A stretch of DNA of 64,000 nt from Trochalopteron elliotii (GCA_024734555.1 JANPWX010000108.1:3609618-3673617); one strand, 5' to 3'; counted from the stretch's first letter, positions 25,542 through 39,720 are shown. Made by a program: numbers and translations. Notes: generated by a model from the sequence alone, not told the origin.

Positions 25542-28500
25542 TTCATCCTGTACCTCTGCTGCCACCTTTGCATCTCAGGTACTAAATGCTGTCTACACAT
25601 CTTGTGAAATTTGTCAAGTTAATACTTTTGCCTTCTGGTGGGCAGGCCGGTTTGTGTGCAAGACTTCCAATAACTAAAGTTTTATTGTTCTGCTGACACG
25701 CAGTACTGATAAGAATAATAAGTTTGTCCCTCACCTCTGCCCCCTTCTTTAGTCTACTTTCCATGATGACAGATTTGTGTTTGCAATGTGAGTTTCATTT
25801 GTAGTTGCTGACAAGAGGTGCACCTCAAATCTCTTTACACCAACTGGTGATGCCTGAGTGACCAACCTAGATTCTGAACTGTAGGAAATTAAAGCAAGGT
25901 GAATTCTACCCTCTGGCTCATCAGGGACTATTAATGGCATTCTTTTTGAATTCTTTTAATTGAACCCAAGTGTTTGTTGTTTCATTTGCACATTAAACTA
26001 GGCTAGGGTATGGACACTGAATTTTATCACTAAAATCAGTATGTCATTTTGACTGTCTATGGAATCTGTCCACTGCAAGTTCTGTAAGCAAGTTTTGTTC
26101 TTGGTTGGATCTCAGAATGTGTGAATTTCACTAGAAATCAAAGGTAACAAGTTTGATTATTTCCCATCAGGAGAGGTCCAGTTTGTATATACAGTAGTAC
26201 TAAAAGCTTGAAGAAAAATAGAAACAAACCAATTTTCTTCAAAACATTGCTGAGAAAAATGATCTTGGAAGTGAGACTGTAAGTAGTGAGTGAGAAATAA
26301 AGATCTTGTTGTGGTTTTCTGTTGGAGGAATGGTGTTTGCAGTGGTTTTTAATGACAGGTAGACCTAGTGATGTCTTCCTGCCTAACTCTTGCCTCCCTT
26401 TTGTGATGACATTCTTTTGGCCTCTGGTTTTTTTTTCGTATTTTCTCTCTGCTTAAGGGATAGCAAAAACTATGCTGACAGTATGTGAAGTGAGTGCTGG
26501 AATATGCACTCATTGTGGGGATTTAGCCAACCTAGCTCACCTAGGTGAGGCAACAGGTTCTTGTTAGTGTTTTAACTTGGGGGGGAAATGGGAATTCCTT
26601 CATGAGTTTTGTGACAAGCTCATGGAAAAAGAGGAGAATTGTTAGAAGTCTAGAGAAGGGACTTAATAACATAACCATCCATAGTAACAAATTTAAGAGA
26701 AAATTACTAGATTCAGATTTTTTTATCTCAGAGATCAGAAGACAGGGCTAGTTGAGAGAGAAACTCACCAGAATATGTGGGTGGAAGAACTGAAGACAAC
26801 TGAAGAAAAGAGTTTTCAGCGATAGTAGTTTGGGTGCAGATGATCAGATGGGGGATGAAAAAAAATATACTTGCCATGATCGTCAGCTGAGATGTGATGA
26901 TCTTGGATTTATTGACTGGAATAGAAGGAGGATAATAGGTATTAGAGTTCTTTATTCCCCCAGTTGCATACCTGCACAGGTGCTCAACAGAAACTGTGGC
27001 TTGAAGAACATCTTAGGCCCAAACTTACTTCTGGCAAAATAAGAACTCTGAAGAGGATGGGACAAGCCTACAGAGGCTAGGAAAGTGAGGGGAAAAGATT
27101 ACTAAAAATTACTGTGTAGAAAACATAATCTTGGAATGAATGTCCTCTTTCAGATATGTTTGAGTGTGTATCGATTGCTGTTGATCTTCTTTGAAGCAGT
27201 TTTTAGTGAAGTCATCAAAACTTAGATTTTCTGTGGCATGAGTAAGTAGGAGTCTGAGCTCAGTATTCCAGAACGTTCTCACTGAGAGGAGATGGAGTAC
27301 AGCACGTGTATGGAGTGTGGCTTCATGTCCTGTGAAGCAGTGCTTCTTCCAAAGTCAGGTGCTGCTTGTGAGGCGCAGAGATCATGCTTGGTTAAGTATT
27401 AGGAAGTGACATGGGCATAGGAGAGCAACTAAATTAAATTTAGGTGAGATTGCACTGAGCCTGCACTATATTACTAAAATGTATAAATAACTGAGAAACT
27501 GTATGAGTGGAGAGGAATGTTTCAACACAGTTTATGGAGCAGAGCCCCAGGCTTGATTTTGCCTTAGCTGAAAATTACATAGGGAATAAATCCCAGCAGG
27601 ATGCTTACCATGCACATACACATTTCACACATCAAACCCCTAAGCTGCTCCAAGGCTGCAGTCTTTGCTGTGATGTGGTTCAAGTATACCTGCTATGAAA
27701 AATTTTGGGATATGAATCCAGCCACAGGCCAAATCTTACTGAAGCTTTCTGAAGCTCATTTCAAACATGATAAGTAACACAAAGTTACATACTTAGGAAC
27801 TGGCTGGTTGGGGAGAGTGCCCAAAGGGAAGGTGATATGAATGGCTCAGAAAGAAGAATCTCTGCCTTCTGTGGACTCTGTAGATAGAAACAGTTCTCTT
27901 AGCTGTTATCTCTAGTAGGGGTCAAATTCAAGAGAGAGTAAGCATAAAAGAAAATCAACCTTTAAGAGATTTAAATTATATAACAGGTTAATGATTTATT
28001 TCTTTTGATTAAACTGTCCTGAGGCAGTGGGCCTTATTTCATTATTTGGGTTCCAGGCATGATTAATGTCTCAGTAAGGTGAATATGTAAGTGGTTATGG
28101 GAAGTGACAGGAAACCTGTCACTTAACAGAAACAAAACATCTTTGAGAAGACAAGCAAATGAGCAGAGAAAGAAAAGAATTTGATAGTGGTTTTTTCATC
28201 TTTGCAGTATGAGACTCCTTACTGAGGTCTACTGACTGGCTGGTTATTCCTCTCCCTCCTCTGCTTGTTTATATTTACCTTTATTTATCTTGTCAAAATA
28301 TCAAGAAATTTAGGTCAAAATATATCTGGATCCATCTGTTCATCTAGTCTGTTCTTTTACTGCTAGTAGTTATTATATCTTTTAATTAAGTATGCTTAGT
28401 GAAATACAGTTTCCTATATTAATGGAGGGCATCAAGTATCTTTAATTTTGTACAGGATAAATTTAAAAATTTTCTTCCTAATTTCTGTATAACAAAACAG

Positions 28501-30275
28501 TGATTTAATCTCCTTAATTTGTCATATTGTAGTGTGTATGTCTTACTTGTAATTTCTGTTTCAGTATTGGTTAGGTGGAAATTCAAATCAGGCTCGGTAT
28601 TTTAGCTGTCTTTAGCAGAGGTTTATTATCACTGCAATCTTATTGTGAACTCAGGAAATGTTTATTCATTGACATGGCGATCCAGTTCAGTTTTGAGTTT
28701 TGTTAAGTGTAGTTATTCTTTTGATATAATGACTTTGTGCTCTCGGTCCTATGACAGACTGAGAAAATTATCAAGTCCATGATTGACCTTTGAGTTCTAG
28801 ATTTGTCAGACATTTTGATTGGTTTTGGGGCACTTTTTGGGGGGATGTTTTGAGATCGATGTTGTTGTAACCAGATTTTAAGCAGCATCTGGAGAGTGAT
28901 GCAGCAGACACCAGACCTGGTAGGTATGATACTAGAAGGAAGGAACAGATGACATTGCCTTTAGGATAATTTGTCTTTCATGACCCTCCTGCCACATCAG
29001 GTAATTTGGTTTGACATTAGATGGGTCAAAACTTAATCTATTGGGCTAATTTTTGAGATTATATATGAGACGGATCCTTTCTTTGACATCTGCCCCACCC
29101 CTCTGTGGTTCTCTGTGCCAGCTCATTAAGCCATCAGCACAACTACATTATCAGCTGAGTTTTTACTTCAGGTAGTAGTGATGCTTTGGGAGTTTAATTA
29201 GGGAAAACTGTTAGGAAATATTTTCAGTGACAGTGGAACAGTCAAGCTTGATGATTTTTATCTCTTAATGGGAATAAACTCCCCAGTAATCTTCTATTTT
29301 TGTGATCTGTAAACACTCTGTGCTAACAGCACGCACAACTTTAGTGTTTACTTAGACAGCTCTGCTTGGATCCCAGCTCTCATTATTTCTGTCTTGTGGG
29401 CAAAGCTGCTGCAGATGCAGCTTTTGTAGCATGTTTTCTGAGCTACCATGATACAGTCACTTAGCTGTCTAAGAAATGTGTACTAGCTTACGTTGTTTTT
29501 TTTGATAAAACCTGTGACACTGCTGTGGATTACACTCACATGCACATGCAGCAGTTTACCTGTGAATCACATATGCATTGGGTAAACAAATGTGTGTGTA
29601 AGATTGTTTATTGTATGTCTAGAAATATAGCAGCGTCTCTTATCTACAGTTGCCACATCAGCATCTTAGAGTAAAACTACGTGAAGGTATAGATTTTTAA
29701 TGGTTCCATATCAAAGTGATGTATCTCACCAGCATGCTATCAATAAACAAATAAAACCTGTATGCCTATAAACAAAACACAATTTATATATTTTTTAATC
29801 TTTTTTAAATAGCAGTTATTTCAGAACTACTTGGGATTAAAATCTGTCATATCTGTGATCTAAAAACAGTTTTTGAGATGAAAAATAGACACAACCTGGA
29901 GAAGGGTTATTTTGTGGACTCAGAAGGGCTATTTTGTGGCCCTTTAAAGGTCTTTATGTATAATATGTAAACCAAGATGGCTGTCTTGGAAGCCCCAAGG
30001 CACAAGTGCATGTAGCTTTCTACCTGGGGAGCAGAAGTTTCAGAGTGGGAATGGTACAGGTGCAGGAGCTGTGCACCTGTACTTGAGGCTGTGGTGTCAG
30101 AGGCTTTGGTTGTTCTTGCCCTTTGCCTTCTTTTGCTGCTTTTATCAGCCAAGGATGCATGGCTGGGCTGGTGCTGCTCTGCCTTTGAGCCTGTCATACC
30201 CTGTGTGTGCCAGATCCAGCCAAAGCCAGCTGCAGGACTAACAACAACTAACAACTAACTAACAACTTTGGCCTG
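25542..30275. other. Unique DNA in probable GGACT intron
   Basis: I see no exon, no recognisable CR1 and no RNA gene here. The sequence is AT-rich with purine-rich patches (26600-27100). A 17-bp direct repeat lies at 29901-29917 and 29923-29939, and an AACT/AAC-rich run at about 30237-30267. Confidence 0.5.
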
Positions 30276-30412
30276 TCTGAGTTCAAGATGCATTTGGGCA
30301 AAGCTGTCAGGCACATGGTGTGATTGCTGGGGTATCCTATGCAGGGCCAGGAGTTCTGCTTGAGAATCCTGATCAGCCCCTTCCAACTCAGCATATTCTA
30401 TGGTTCTGTGAT
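30276..30412 (+). mobile_element. CR1 LINE 3' tail
   Basis: The last 135 bp of a CR1 read gttcaagatgcatttgggca, ctgtcaggcacatggtgtga, gcagggccaggagttctgct and a tail ccccttccaactcagcatat with tctatggttctgtgat. Confidence 0.9.
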
Positions 30413-31261
30413 CTCCTAAGAAGTAGAAAAATTAGATTCATGCCCTTTGTCCCCAGGGCTCTAACCCATGTCCCATTTGGTCTTGTTTGGCCTTTTGAAG
30501 CTAGCTCACAGTGCAGAAAGCAATGCAAAATTCATGGGGTCAGGAAGCACTCAGTGTAGCACCTCAGGATTATATCTCTGAGTGTCTTTAGGAGGCACTG
30601 CATGGAATAAGAAGGGGTGGGAATCCAACATTTCATTTGCTTTTCAGGGTTATTACTATTTAGGAAAGTAAATCTAAAAAATCAAGTAATTGCATAATGT
30701 ACCATCTATAAAAAGGGAGTGGGATCTATACTAGAAACCTCTCCTTGAGGTAGCAGCAATGTACTGCCTAGACCTCAGAATCAGTCTCTTGCAGTCTCCA
30801 TGAGTCCAGTGTTCCTTTCCATGTATAGCATATGATTCAAACTGCCTTTTATGTTTACTTTTAAAGGAGGGTTGAGAGATTCTCATCCTTTTTTTTTTTT
30901 TTGCAAAAGGCAAGTTTGGCAGCTGCATTGTTATTTCTGATAGAGGTTTTCTGTCTTGCTATTGAGAATAGACAGTAGTGAAGGATTCCTAACTTTCCTG
31001 GTTATCTATGCTCCTCCTAGGCACTGTGCTTATCAGGAGGTGGACAGTCTTTTTAATGTCCGTCTCTAGAACTTGAGCTTATTGGATCTTCAGTCAAAGC
31101 ACATATGGAAAAAAAAGCTTACAGCCTCTTTCTCTTCCAGTATGCTTTCATATTCTTAAAGGCACGATCCTATTTTCTCTAAAAGACGTGATCACAGTAC
31201 AGGCTCTTTATTTTTGTTGTTTTCTCCTGTAGGTTTTGGTTTCCTGACCTATGATTGCTCT

Positions 31262-31400
31262 CTTTGTCCAGCTGATAGCAGTTCTTTATGTGTAGTGCTC
31301 AAAACTGGGTGAACTACTCAATTTGTGGCCAGATTAGAGCAGGATATTTTTTCCAGGCCTACCAGTTGTTGACTCCTGTTGAGTTCATGATCATTATAAT
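31262..31400 (-). mobile_element. Possible old CR1-like fragment (antisense)
   Basis: The stretch gtagtgctcaaaactgggtg followed by caatttgtggccagattaga and gcaggatatttt resembles an internal reversed CR1 segment. It is short and diverged, with no tail visible. Confidence 0.35.
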
Positions 31401-31823
31401 TGTCAAATTTCTTTCTGCAGAAATGCTGTTACACCAATCTTTCCCCAGATTTTGTTTATGTGGTTGGTTATTCGTGGCACAATCTTAGAACTTTGTTCTG
31501 GCCTTACCTGAACAGTTGCTGCAGAGCAGCAGTTGTGCAGGGGCTTGTGACTCTCTCATTAGCCTTGTGCACATCATTCAGTATTTTCATTATTGGTGCT
31601 TCCCTGGTACTGGAATTAACATAACAAATCCTGAGCATATGTCCAGTTTAAGGTTAACATCTGATAAATATTAACTAATCTTTCTAACCAGTTTTGGAGG
31701 TTTGGTTGCTTTGTTGTTTTTTTTTTTTTTTTGTCTAAATACCGACAGTTCTTTTAAATCATGTTTTTCTCGCTAGCTTGTAGAAATACCATGAGCATTA
31801 TCAGTGTCAAAAGTTAGAACTGT

Positions 31824-31864
31824 AGACAAAGTAACTAGTAAAGGTCAAGACAAAGTAACTAGTA
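31824..31864. repeat. Tandem 24-bp duplication
   Basis: Two perfect 17-bp copies of AGACAAAGTAACTAGTA (31824-31840 and 31848-31864) are offset by 24 bp, with similar spacers. The first 13 bases recur near 38025. Confidence 0.85.
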
Positions 31865-31879
31865 TGGATCAAAACAGAT

Positions 31880-34800
31880 GATTTCTTTTCAGCATCTGCA
31901 CATCTTACCAGTGGTAGAGATGGGAAACTGCCTCTGTGTGCATTCTAAATATATTTTATTACTAAAAGGTTTGCATCCCTTCTTTCTTCCATAGGAGCTG
32001 GCATTGGAAATAGTGTGTATCTCCATCCAAGTGGTGTCCCCTAGGTCTTCCTGGGCAGTCTTTTGCAGTGGAGGACACATCAGGCCACTCTGCTGAGCAG
32101 CTCCAGCTAAACCTTTGTGGCCTGTGTATTACTTTACCAGTTGTCCTTCTGCTCCTGTGCACATAAGCATGTTCTGAGTCAGTGACCACTGAATACTTGT
32201 ATCTTTTGGGAGAAGAGGATCCTCTAAGGTGTTTTTTATTTTTTTTTCCCCTTTTAAAAAGGGATAAGGGGCTAGGGAGTCCTAAAATAATTAACACCTT
32301 GTTTTACAGGAAACTACTGATGTTTGGGTTTGGGTGTTTTTGTTTTGTTTGGGTTTTTTTTATTTGAGTTTTTTTTTTTTCTGAAATGCTGAAGTGAACA
32401 AGTGGTGGCATTATTATAAACAAAACCTGCCTGTAAAACCTGTCTAACTTGGTTAACCCACCAGACTTAGGCTGTCTCTTTTAAAAATTATAAATTTATG
32501 TTAACATCTGTTTAAATCAAGTATTGAGGAGAAGAGCTGTTTTTTCTTAATGACTTGCATTCCTTTTTCTAGGCTTAAGCTTTTTTCCTGCTTTCCATGA
32601 CTGTTTTATTCTTTACATGGGTTGATGTTATTTGATACTATTATTCAAGGTTGTATTGCTTGCCTGTCTTCCTTTTATGGGATTTGGAAGCCTGTCATCA
32701 AAAAGCTGACCCCACAGATCAGCTTAGAGGTAGTAGGCAGGCACATAGGGATCTCCTCCAAACATTGTTTATGGATCCTAGAAATGCACTCACCTGAAAA
32801 TAATTCCTGTATCAGGGTTAGCTTTTCTCCTCTAGCTTTAAAGTCCACGGTGATTGCACTAAAACCTGAAAGCTTGTACCTATGGAAGTGCTTCTGTCTT
32901 AACTGAAAAAGTATTGAAAGACAATACGACTTCTGGAAAGTCTGCTGCAGGAAACCCACGCATAATTAGTCGAAGTGTAAGTCTGAGTAAGATTTTACAA
33001 AGTTAATTATAAATATCTTCATCACATCTTCCTTTGTTTTCTGGTACAGAATTTTCTGCCAAAATAGAGACTCCTAAACCTTTTGATTCTGAAATACTGC
33101 ATTTGTATGTTATAATACAGTATTTTCTGTCTTTCTTGTATAACAAGCTTATGACTCTTTTTTTCCCAAGAGTTCAGGATTCTTTCACTGATTTATTTGA
33201 AATGCTATATTAAAAGAAAAACATAACACAGATCTTATACCAGTTAATCTAACTGCCAGCGCATAACTCTATTTGGGCTTTGGAATAAGCATCAAAAGCT
33301 GAGGAAGTTTTCATTTTCTTATGCCCATTATCTAAAGATTAGAGCAAATAAATGCATGTACTTTCTCATTAAAAAAATACAGGGTCACCAGTTCTGACTC
33401 TTTTCATTTCCCTTTAATTTGTCAATTTTTATCGGCTCTATTTTGCTGATAGAGCAAAGAAGGAGAGACTGAAATTAATTAAATCTTCTTTGATATTTAA
33501 CTTTTTATTTAGTGTCTTGGGGATCCAAGGAGCTCAAAGCAATAATCAGTCAAAATCGCTCCCCTCTGTCTATTCTCGGGGGAACTGTAATAATAACCAA
33601 TTAATACAGCCCTAGACAGAAAGGGGGTGATTAGCCCCTTCAAAAATTGATTGCAATTAGCAAAATTCTGCTGTAGCAGAAATCACCAGTTAAAGTGTTT
33701 TTGCAAAAAACGGTTTAGGCTTTAGCTTGCTCGAAATACTGAAATACAGCAAAATTTTCACTTTGTTCAGGCCTTATTTCACTTTGTCTAAGAGATGAAG
33801 GCTTTTAGACACCTTGAGCCTCATTTTTAAAATGACCTGCCATTGTCAGTTAACTGATAATGTATTAATTAACAAAAAAAAAAAAACCTCTGTGCATGAC
33901 TTGCCATAATTTTCTACAATTCCACTTCCTTTGAAGTATTGCTGCCCTAAAATCAAAGCACACACACACACACACACACCACTGCAGAGCGTTTTAGAAA
34001 TATATGGTGTTATTCTGGTGACACCAGGTGTTGAAAGTAAAAAATGTAATGCATTATGAATTCAGAAGAATGCCTTTACTAATTGATAGTTATTGTGGGG
34101 TAAATGGTGAGCTAGTGAGAGTTTGTAATTTGCCAGTAATTTATCTGTTCTGAAAGAAATGTTCGCATGCTGAAGGTCAGAAGTTACTTGATCATTACCT
34201 GTCTTTTTAAATCACATCAAAAAGACAAAATTAAAATGTCGTATGATTTCTCTTCTTTCTGTGTTTTAAGTAATGGTACTGTTTCTTGATTTACATCTGG
34301 CTCTCTAACTGTATTATTTAATTTTTCCTCAGTTAATTAGCATCACTAAGTGAGTGTTTGCTTAAGAAATGCAGAAGTGAAATTAACTGAGATTTCCAGA
34401 TGTCCCTAGATACTGTCAAGTCTGGAAGAAATTCTGTTCAGAATAATAACATTATTCCTGTGTGTGGGCATTGGGAGTTGCCTAAATCTGCTATTCTGCA
34501 CAGTATTTGGGTGGGGAGAGTGGCACTGGGAGGGCGGTGACAGATTTGTTCAAGAGCTGAAATATAACTTCCTATGGCCAAGTTGGACTAAGAAGCCATT
34601 TAATAATGTTTTGTGCATTTTCAATGTTCTGTGAATAATGCTTATCTTTAATATTTTTCAGGTAGCATCATTTTAACTCCAAAAATATGATTTTTGGTTA
34701 ATCTGTAAAATCGTCCCTTCTTATTCCAGATTTTCATTGTCAAATGCATTTGGTGTGAACGTGTACCAGTGTTCATCCAGAACTACCTCTTAAAACTTGC

Positions 34801-35859
34801 CTCATTTGCTATGAGCCAAGACCTTTCAGTGTAAGCAGTCTGCTTTTAAAAGTGTGGTGCTGATTGTATTTACTGGAGGCTACTCTTTTTATTTGTGGCA
34901 TAAAAATAAATTATATGTGGTGCTTGTAAATTTATTTTAGAAGGAGCAAAGTTGCTGACAGGAAGAGCAGTTGGTTTTATATTGTGTATCAGTTTGTGCT
35001 GAGAGGTGTGTGTTGAAAATGTCTGCTGATCCCAATGCAAGAGGAAACTTTTCACTTAGAAGGATAGACAAGTCTTGGGACTTGCTGTTCCTGTCCTACT
35101 TACCCTGTTTACTCACACTGAAATTTGAAAAAGCACAAGGAAGTGAATTGGAGGATACTCTACATACTTCTGGATATTTGGGACCTATTTGGAAAGGTGG
35201 GATCCCAATAAAATAGCAGCATGTGTGAATTGTTTTCTTATTTCTGCAGCGTACCCTGAGAAAGCAGGAATACAGTGATCCACTGTCACTTCTCTCTCAT
35301 GTCCCACAGTATGGACAGGGGACAGTGGCAGTTTTCCCTTTTCTCCATGCTGAGTTCTGTGCATCCCCTTTGGTCAGCTCTGTTGACAGCTAATGTTGCC
35401 AGTTTAGCCATCACCTTTTCTCGTAATTTTTGCCCATATTTGGGGTGTGCAAGGAGACTGTTGGGGGGAGATACTAAAGCTAGTCTGAGGATATGCTAAT
35501 TTATAATGGAGGCTTAATCACCTTTGCTTGGGACCTGCTCCAGTCCTAAATTGGCTACATCTTAAGATTCAGAACATTTTACATTGTAGTGTTGCCTAAT
35601 TCTAATGCTGGTTTTCTCAGCACAAACTCTAGATTGATGGATAGGTGTAGTTGGACACTCTCCTAGATATTTCAGTGCCTTAACGTATGTGAGTTTCTTT
35701 CTGATGTGCACACAAAGTAACTTGGATGACTCATGTCTCTAGAATGCTAATTTTATTTTTTTAAAAATTTAAAAGGTCCTTTTCAGCTGTGCAATATGCT
35801 CTCATGATGCAGAAATGTATCACAGATGGATGTAGAAGTAAAAACATTCACAAAAGCCA
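31880..35859. other. Unique DNA in probable GGACT intron
   Basis: No gene is seen here. There are T-rich low-complexity runs at 32230-32250 and 32325-32380, a (CA)n run at 33959-33979, and a TAAT-rich block at about 33400-34500 that may be conserved non-coding sequence. Short frames on both strands show no recognisable protein. Confidence 0.5.
33959..33979. repeat. (CA)n microsatellite
   Basis: This is a run of about ten CA units ending in CACC. It is short and of the kind common in vertebrate introns. Confidence 0.93.
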
Positions 35860-36304
35860 TTAGAGTGTGTCCAGAGCAGGGTGACCAGGATGGTGAAAGG
35901 CCTCAAGGGCAAGACTCACAAGGAGTGGCTGAGATCACTTGGCACATTCAGCTGGGAGAAGAGAAGGCTGAGGGGGGACCTCATCACAATCAACAGTTTC
36001 CTCAAGGGGGGCAGTGGAGGGCAGGTGCTGATCTCTGTGCTGACCAGGGACAGGATAGGAGGAAGTGGGATGACGCAGGGGAGGTCCAGACTGAACATGA
36101 GGAAAAGGTTCTTCACTGAGAGCGAGACTGGCCATTGGAACAGGCTGCCCAGGGAAGTGGTCATGGCTCCAAGCCCGTCAGAGGTAGAGGAGAGTCTGGG
36201 CAATGCTCTTTGTCATATGGGGTTAGCTTTAGGCAGTCCTGTGAGGAGCAGGGAGTTGGACTTCATGATCCTTATGTGTCCCTTCCAGCTTGAGAGATTC
36301 TGAT
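35860..36304 (+). mobile_element. CR1 LINE 3' fragment, well preserved
   Basis: A typical avian CR1 reads gtgtccagagcagggtgacc, gctgggagaagagaaggctg, ggggggacctcatcacaatc, ggaacaggctgcccagggaa, gttggacttcatgatcctta and an end gagagattctgatt. The frames at 35826-36303 are remnants of repeat sequence, not host genes. Confidence 0.95.
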
Positions 36305-38048
36305 TCCTTTATTGCCTTCAAATGATGAGTGCCCCAGAAGCTCTTGTCTGTGGTCCCTGAGCACATGTTCTTGCACTTTGAATCATTAAAAGCCATCTTA
36401 CTTCAATTACACAGTTCTTAGGCCATCTCATGTGGCTGTAGCATGAAATGATGCTCTTCTGGATGCATCACACACAGATGTGTTGGACACATAGCTAATT
36501 ACTGTAGTAAGATCACTAAGAAATAAAACAACATTGATTCCTGAGGAATATGACTGGTAACTTTGGTCTGTGCTTATTAGTTCTTATTTTAATATAGTCC
36601 GTTATAGTCTTCCCTTAACTTACTCCTTGTTCATAGACAGTTCTTCCCTATGTCTTGGTCTGAAGATGTTTTCACTGATTATTAAATAATGAACTCCAAG
36701 TTCACTCTGTTATTGTTGTCAGAGTAGGTTGTTTAATGACTCTGGCCTGGCTTTTTTTGCATTCAGAACCACATTGCATATTAATCCCCTTCTCATCTAC
36801 TTCCAGTGCTTGATTCTTTTCTTCTTTCTTCAAGTTACTATCAGAAATTCTTTCTCAAAGGTCACTGAAGAGAGGCTGCAGAGCATGTTTAAAGCCATTT
36901 TCATTTATGTAAATATTTTATTTGTAAATAATTGGCTCATATAAATTAAGATGAATGTTATGTAATCCTGTTTCAGTCTTACCCCTGCTATAAGATGCCT
37001 TTCATTAAAGCTTCCTTCCAAGCATTCTGGAAGGAGAACTGGCAAGGAGATCTTGAATTAGAATAAACTCTACGTGTCATCATAGAACCAAAATAGCTTT
37101 TATCTGCAGTTGCAAATGTATATGAAGAGATAGGGAATTATTTCCATCAGTAATTCTTGTGAGACTCTTGTGGCTCCATGAGAAGATTTAAGGGGTTGTG
37201 TAGCTGGTTTTCCTCATTTTTCAGTAAATACAGATCTTACAGACCTGTGTTAAATGTTGCATTAGACTATAGAACCTGTTTCTGCATCAGAGACTAAACT
37301 ACTCTTTACCAGAAGATAAACATTTAATTCAACACATGCTTTATAGGACACATACAAATTGGAGGTTTCTTGTCTTGCTTTGACTGTACCAAGCAGGAGA
37401 ATATTTGAGAGTTTGGTTGGTACGTTCTATGGATTTGAAAGCAAAGACTCCAGTGCCTTGCTAAGTGCAATTTCAGGCTTTTTTGGATGTCCCCAGAATA
37501 TGTATTTGTTTCTTCTGTGTAGAAGGTAGGAGGCCAGTAAATGTATTTACTTTCACATAAGGATGCATTCCCTGTTGCTGAAGGAGGACATGAGGTATGT
37601 TTCAGACTTCATTGCAGGGATTTGCAGGTCATTCTTAGAGAGCAAAAATCAAGACCAGGACAGTTGAAATAACTCATTAATTCTCTTTTCATGATGATCT
37701 GTGACTTACTTGTTCTGTAGTAAACTTGTTACTAATTTCTAAAGAGAAGTGGTATGTCTCAGTGGGATTGAAATTAATTATATACATCTGTTCATGGTTA
37801 TTTGTAGTTTTGATTTGATGTCCTGTTTTGGCTTGTATTTTCTTGCCTTTTATTATATTAGAAAATGGTGGAAGAGATACATTGCTGAGATACAGATTGG
37901 GTTTTTATTTCTGACTTGTATTAAGTTGCAAGCTGAAATTCACTTAAAAAATACTTAAAAAATATTTTTATTAAATAAAACTGCCTAGATAGCTTACCAA
38001 TGTAAGACTTGCATTTAATTACTAAGACAAAGTAACTGTAGTGAACTA
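36305..38048. other. Unique DNA between two CR1 copies
   Basis: This is AT-rich sequence with no gene, repeat or RNA that I can support. Confidence 0.5.
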
Positions 38049-38220
38049 GAATAGAATCACAAAACCATTTAGTTTGGAAAAAGACCTTTAAGACTGAGTC
38101 CAGCTGTTAACCCAGCACTGCCAATTCCATCACTAAACCATGTCCCTGAGCACTGCATCTACACATCTTTTAAATACCTCCAGGGATGGTGACTCCACCA
38201 GTTCCCTGGGTAGCCTGTTG
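38049..38220 (-). mobile_element. CR1 LINE fragment (antisense)
   Basis: The tail on the left reads agaatagaatcacaaaacca. The body includes tgtccctgagcactgcatct, cctccagggatggtgactcc and accagttccctgggtagcct. This is the last clear CR1 before the end of the window. Confidence 0.9.
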
Positions 38221-38330
38221 AGCTGATTTATTTTGTTGCTAGTATGTCCCAGTATCGTACTAGTATAAATATTATGCTTTTCCACAAATTTGATTCATAG
38301 ACTGAAAGGATGGTATAAGACTTCCTCCTT

Positions 38331-38347
38331 AAAAAAAAAAAAAAAAA
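38331..38347. repeat. Poly(A) run
   Basis: An uninterrupted A run of about 17 bases lies just downstream of the CR1. It could mark a retroposed sequence, but nothing recognisable precedes it. Confidence 0.8.
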
Positions 38348-39059
38348 GGCAGCTCCACTTTTGCTTCTCTGCCACCTTTAGTAACCTCAGCTCTGATCCT
38401 CTAAATGTCAAGGAGGGCCTCTCCTCCTTCCATTGCTACCTAGTGGCATACATACAAATAAAAAAGCATTACTGTTAGTGTAACTTCTGTATGTATAGAT
38501 ATACTTTATTTTCTACTGTTCCCTCTGAACCTCACAAAATTTGTATGACTCTGCTTCAGAGCAAATATCCTTGGCCATTATCCCACACTTACCTGGTGGA
38601 GTATATAAAATTGTGTTTGCATTTGGATCTGGTGGCTCCTCCAGTACAGCTGGTTTTAACCTTCCTCTCTCCTTTTCTGGTGGCCACTAACACTTCACAA
38701 GCAAAGCATGGCTCTGTGTAGAAAATCCTTGCAAGTGTGTATATGTGGTTGCAGCAAATGCATATGAATTACCTTTCTTTGACCCTTCAAAGCAGCCCAT
38801 AGTTTCCCAGGAATCATATCTTGAAAAAAACCAGTCTGTTGGGTTTTTCTGATGTTTAATTTCTGCCACATTGGTCAAAGATTTGTGTTTTAGTAGCTAG
38901 TCCATACTGGACTGGAGTATGTATGTATTTTTTGAGGAAATATACTGCAGTGTAATGTGACACTGCTCCCAGATTTATAGCTGGATTTTTCTGTTTGGCT
39001 CATTTTAGCAGAGCAGATTTTGTTCCCTGAACATCTGTGCCCTCATTTGGTTTTTAGCA

Positions 39060-39720
39060 AAGTTTGAGGAGCATCGTGTTGCAGTGACCTCTCCACCTGG
39101 TGCTGCAGGGCTCAGGCACCTTGACTCATCCCAGGGAGACATCCTGCTATGGAGCTGCTGGCTGGAGTGGCCTCTATCAGGATGTCCAGCTAGTGGCCCT
39201 CCCAGCCAGCCACACAGTGAGGCCCGAGAGGCACCACTGGGTCCCTCCTGGGCAGAGCTCCTCCTGCCCACACCCCCTGCCATGGCACCTCCACGGAGCA
39301 AGGGCAAAGGCATAAGATGGCTTCCCAAGCCAGAGGCCCCTGCCAGTGGGAGGATGCTCTTGCTCACCAATGGGGCTTTATAAACATCTCCCTTGCAGGC
39401 TCAGTCGCACTCCCAAGGGACGGTGCTGGGCCATGATCTGGGCACCTCTCCCCTCCTCACAGAGGATCATTGTGCAGCTTTTCCCTCATTTCCTTTGTGG
39501 AAAGGCACCTCACGATCCCACGCAAGACCCCATCTTTTCTCTCTTCCCGTTCTCTCTCTCACCATCCTTTCAGTGTAGAAAAACACATTCCCATGCTTAG
39601 GTACTCAGAGTGTTTGCCGTGTTCCACAGGCCGGGATGATCTTCTCGGTCCAAAACAGCGAACTGACCGCTCTGGGTATTGGCATGTAAATTAATGTGCT
39701 GACCTCGCAGGGATCCCGTC
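39060..39720. other. GC-rich patch, no gene supported
   Basis: This is a locally GC-rich stretch with few CpGs and overlapping open frames on both strands (39005-39370 minus, 39084-39383 plus, 39346-39600 plus). Frames open on both strands are expected at this composition. I recognise no protein family, and there is no CpG-island-like density. It might be an unannotated 5' UTR exon or an old repeat. Confidence 0.3.

Noticed and set aside
35826..36303. Plus frames of 97 and 140 codons
   Set aside because: They lie in the 3' part of a CR1 element and represent no host gene.
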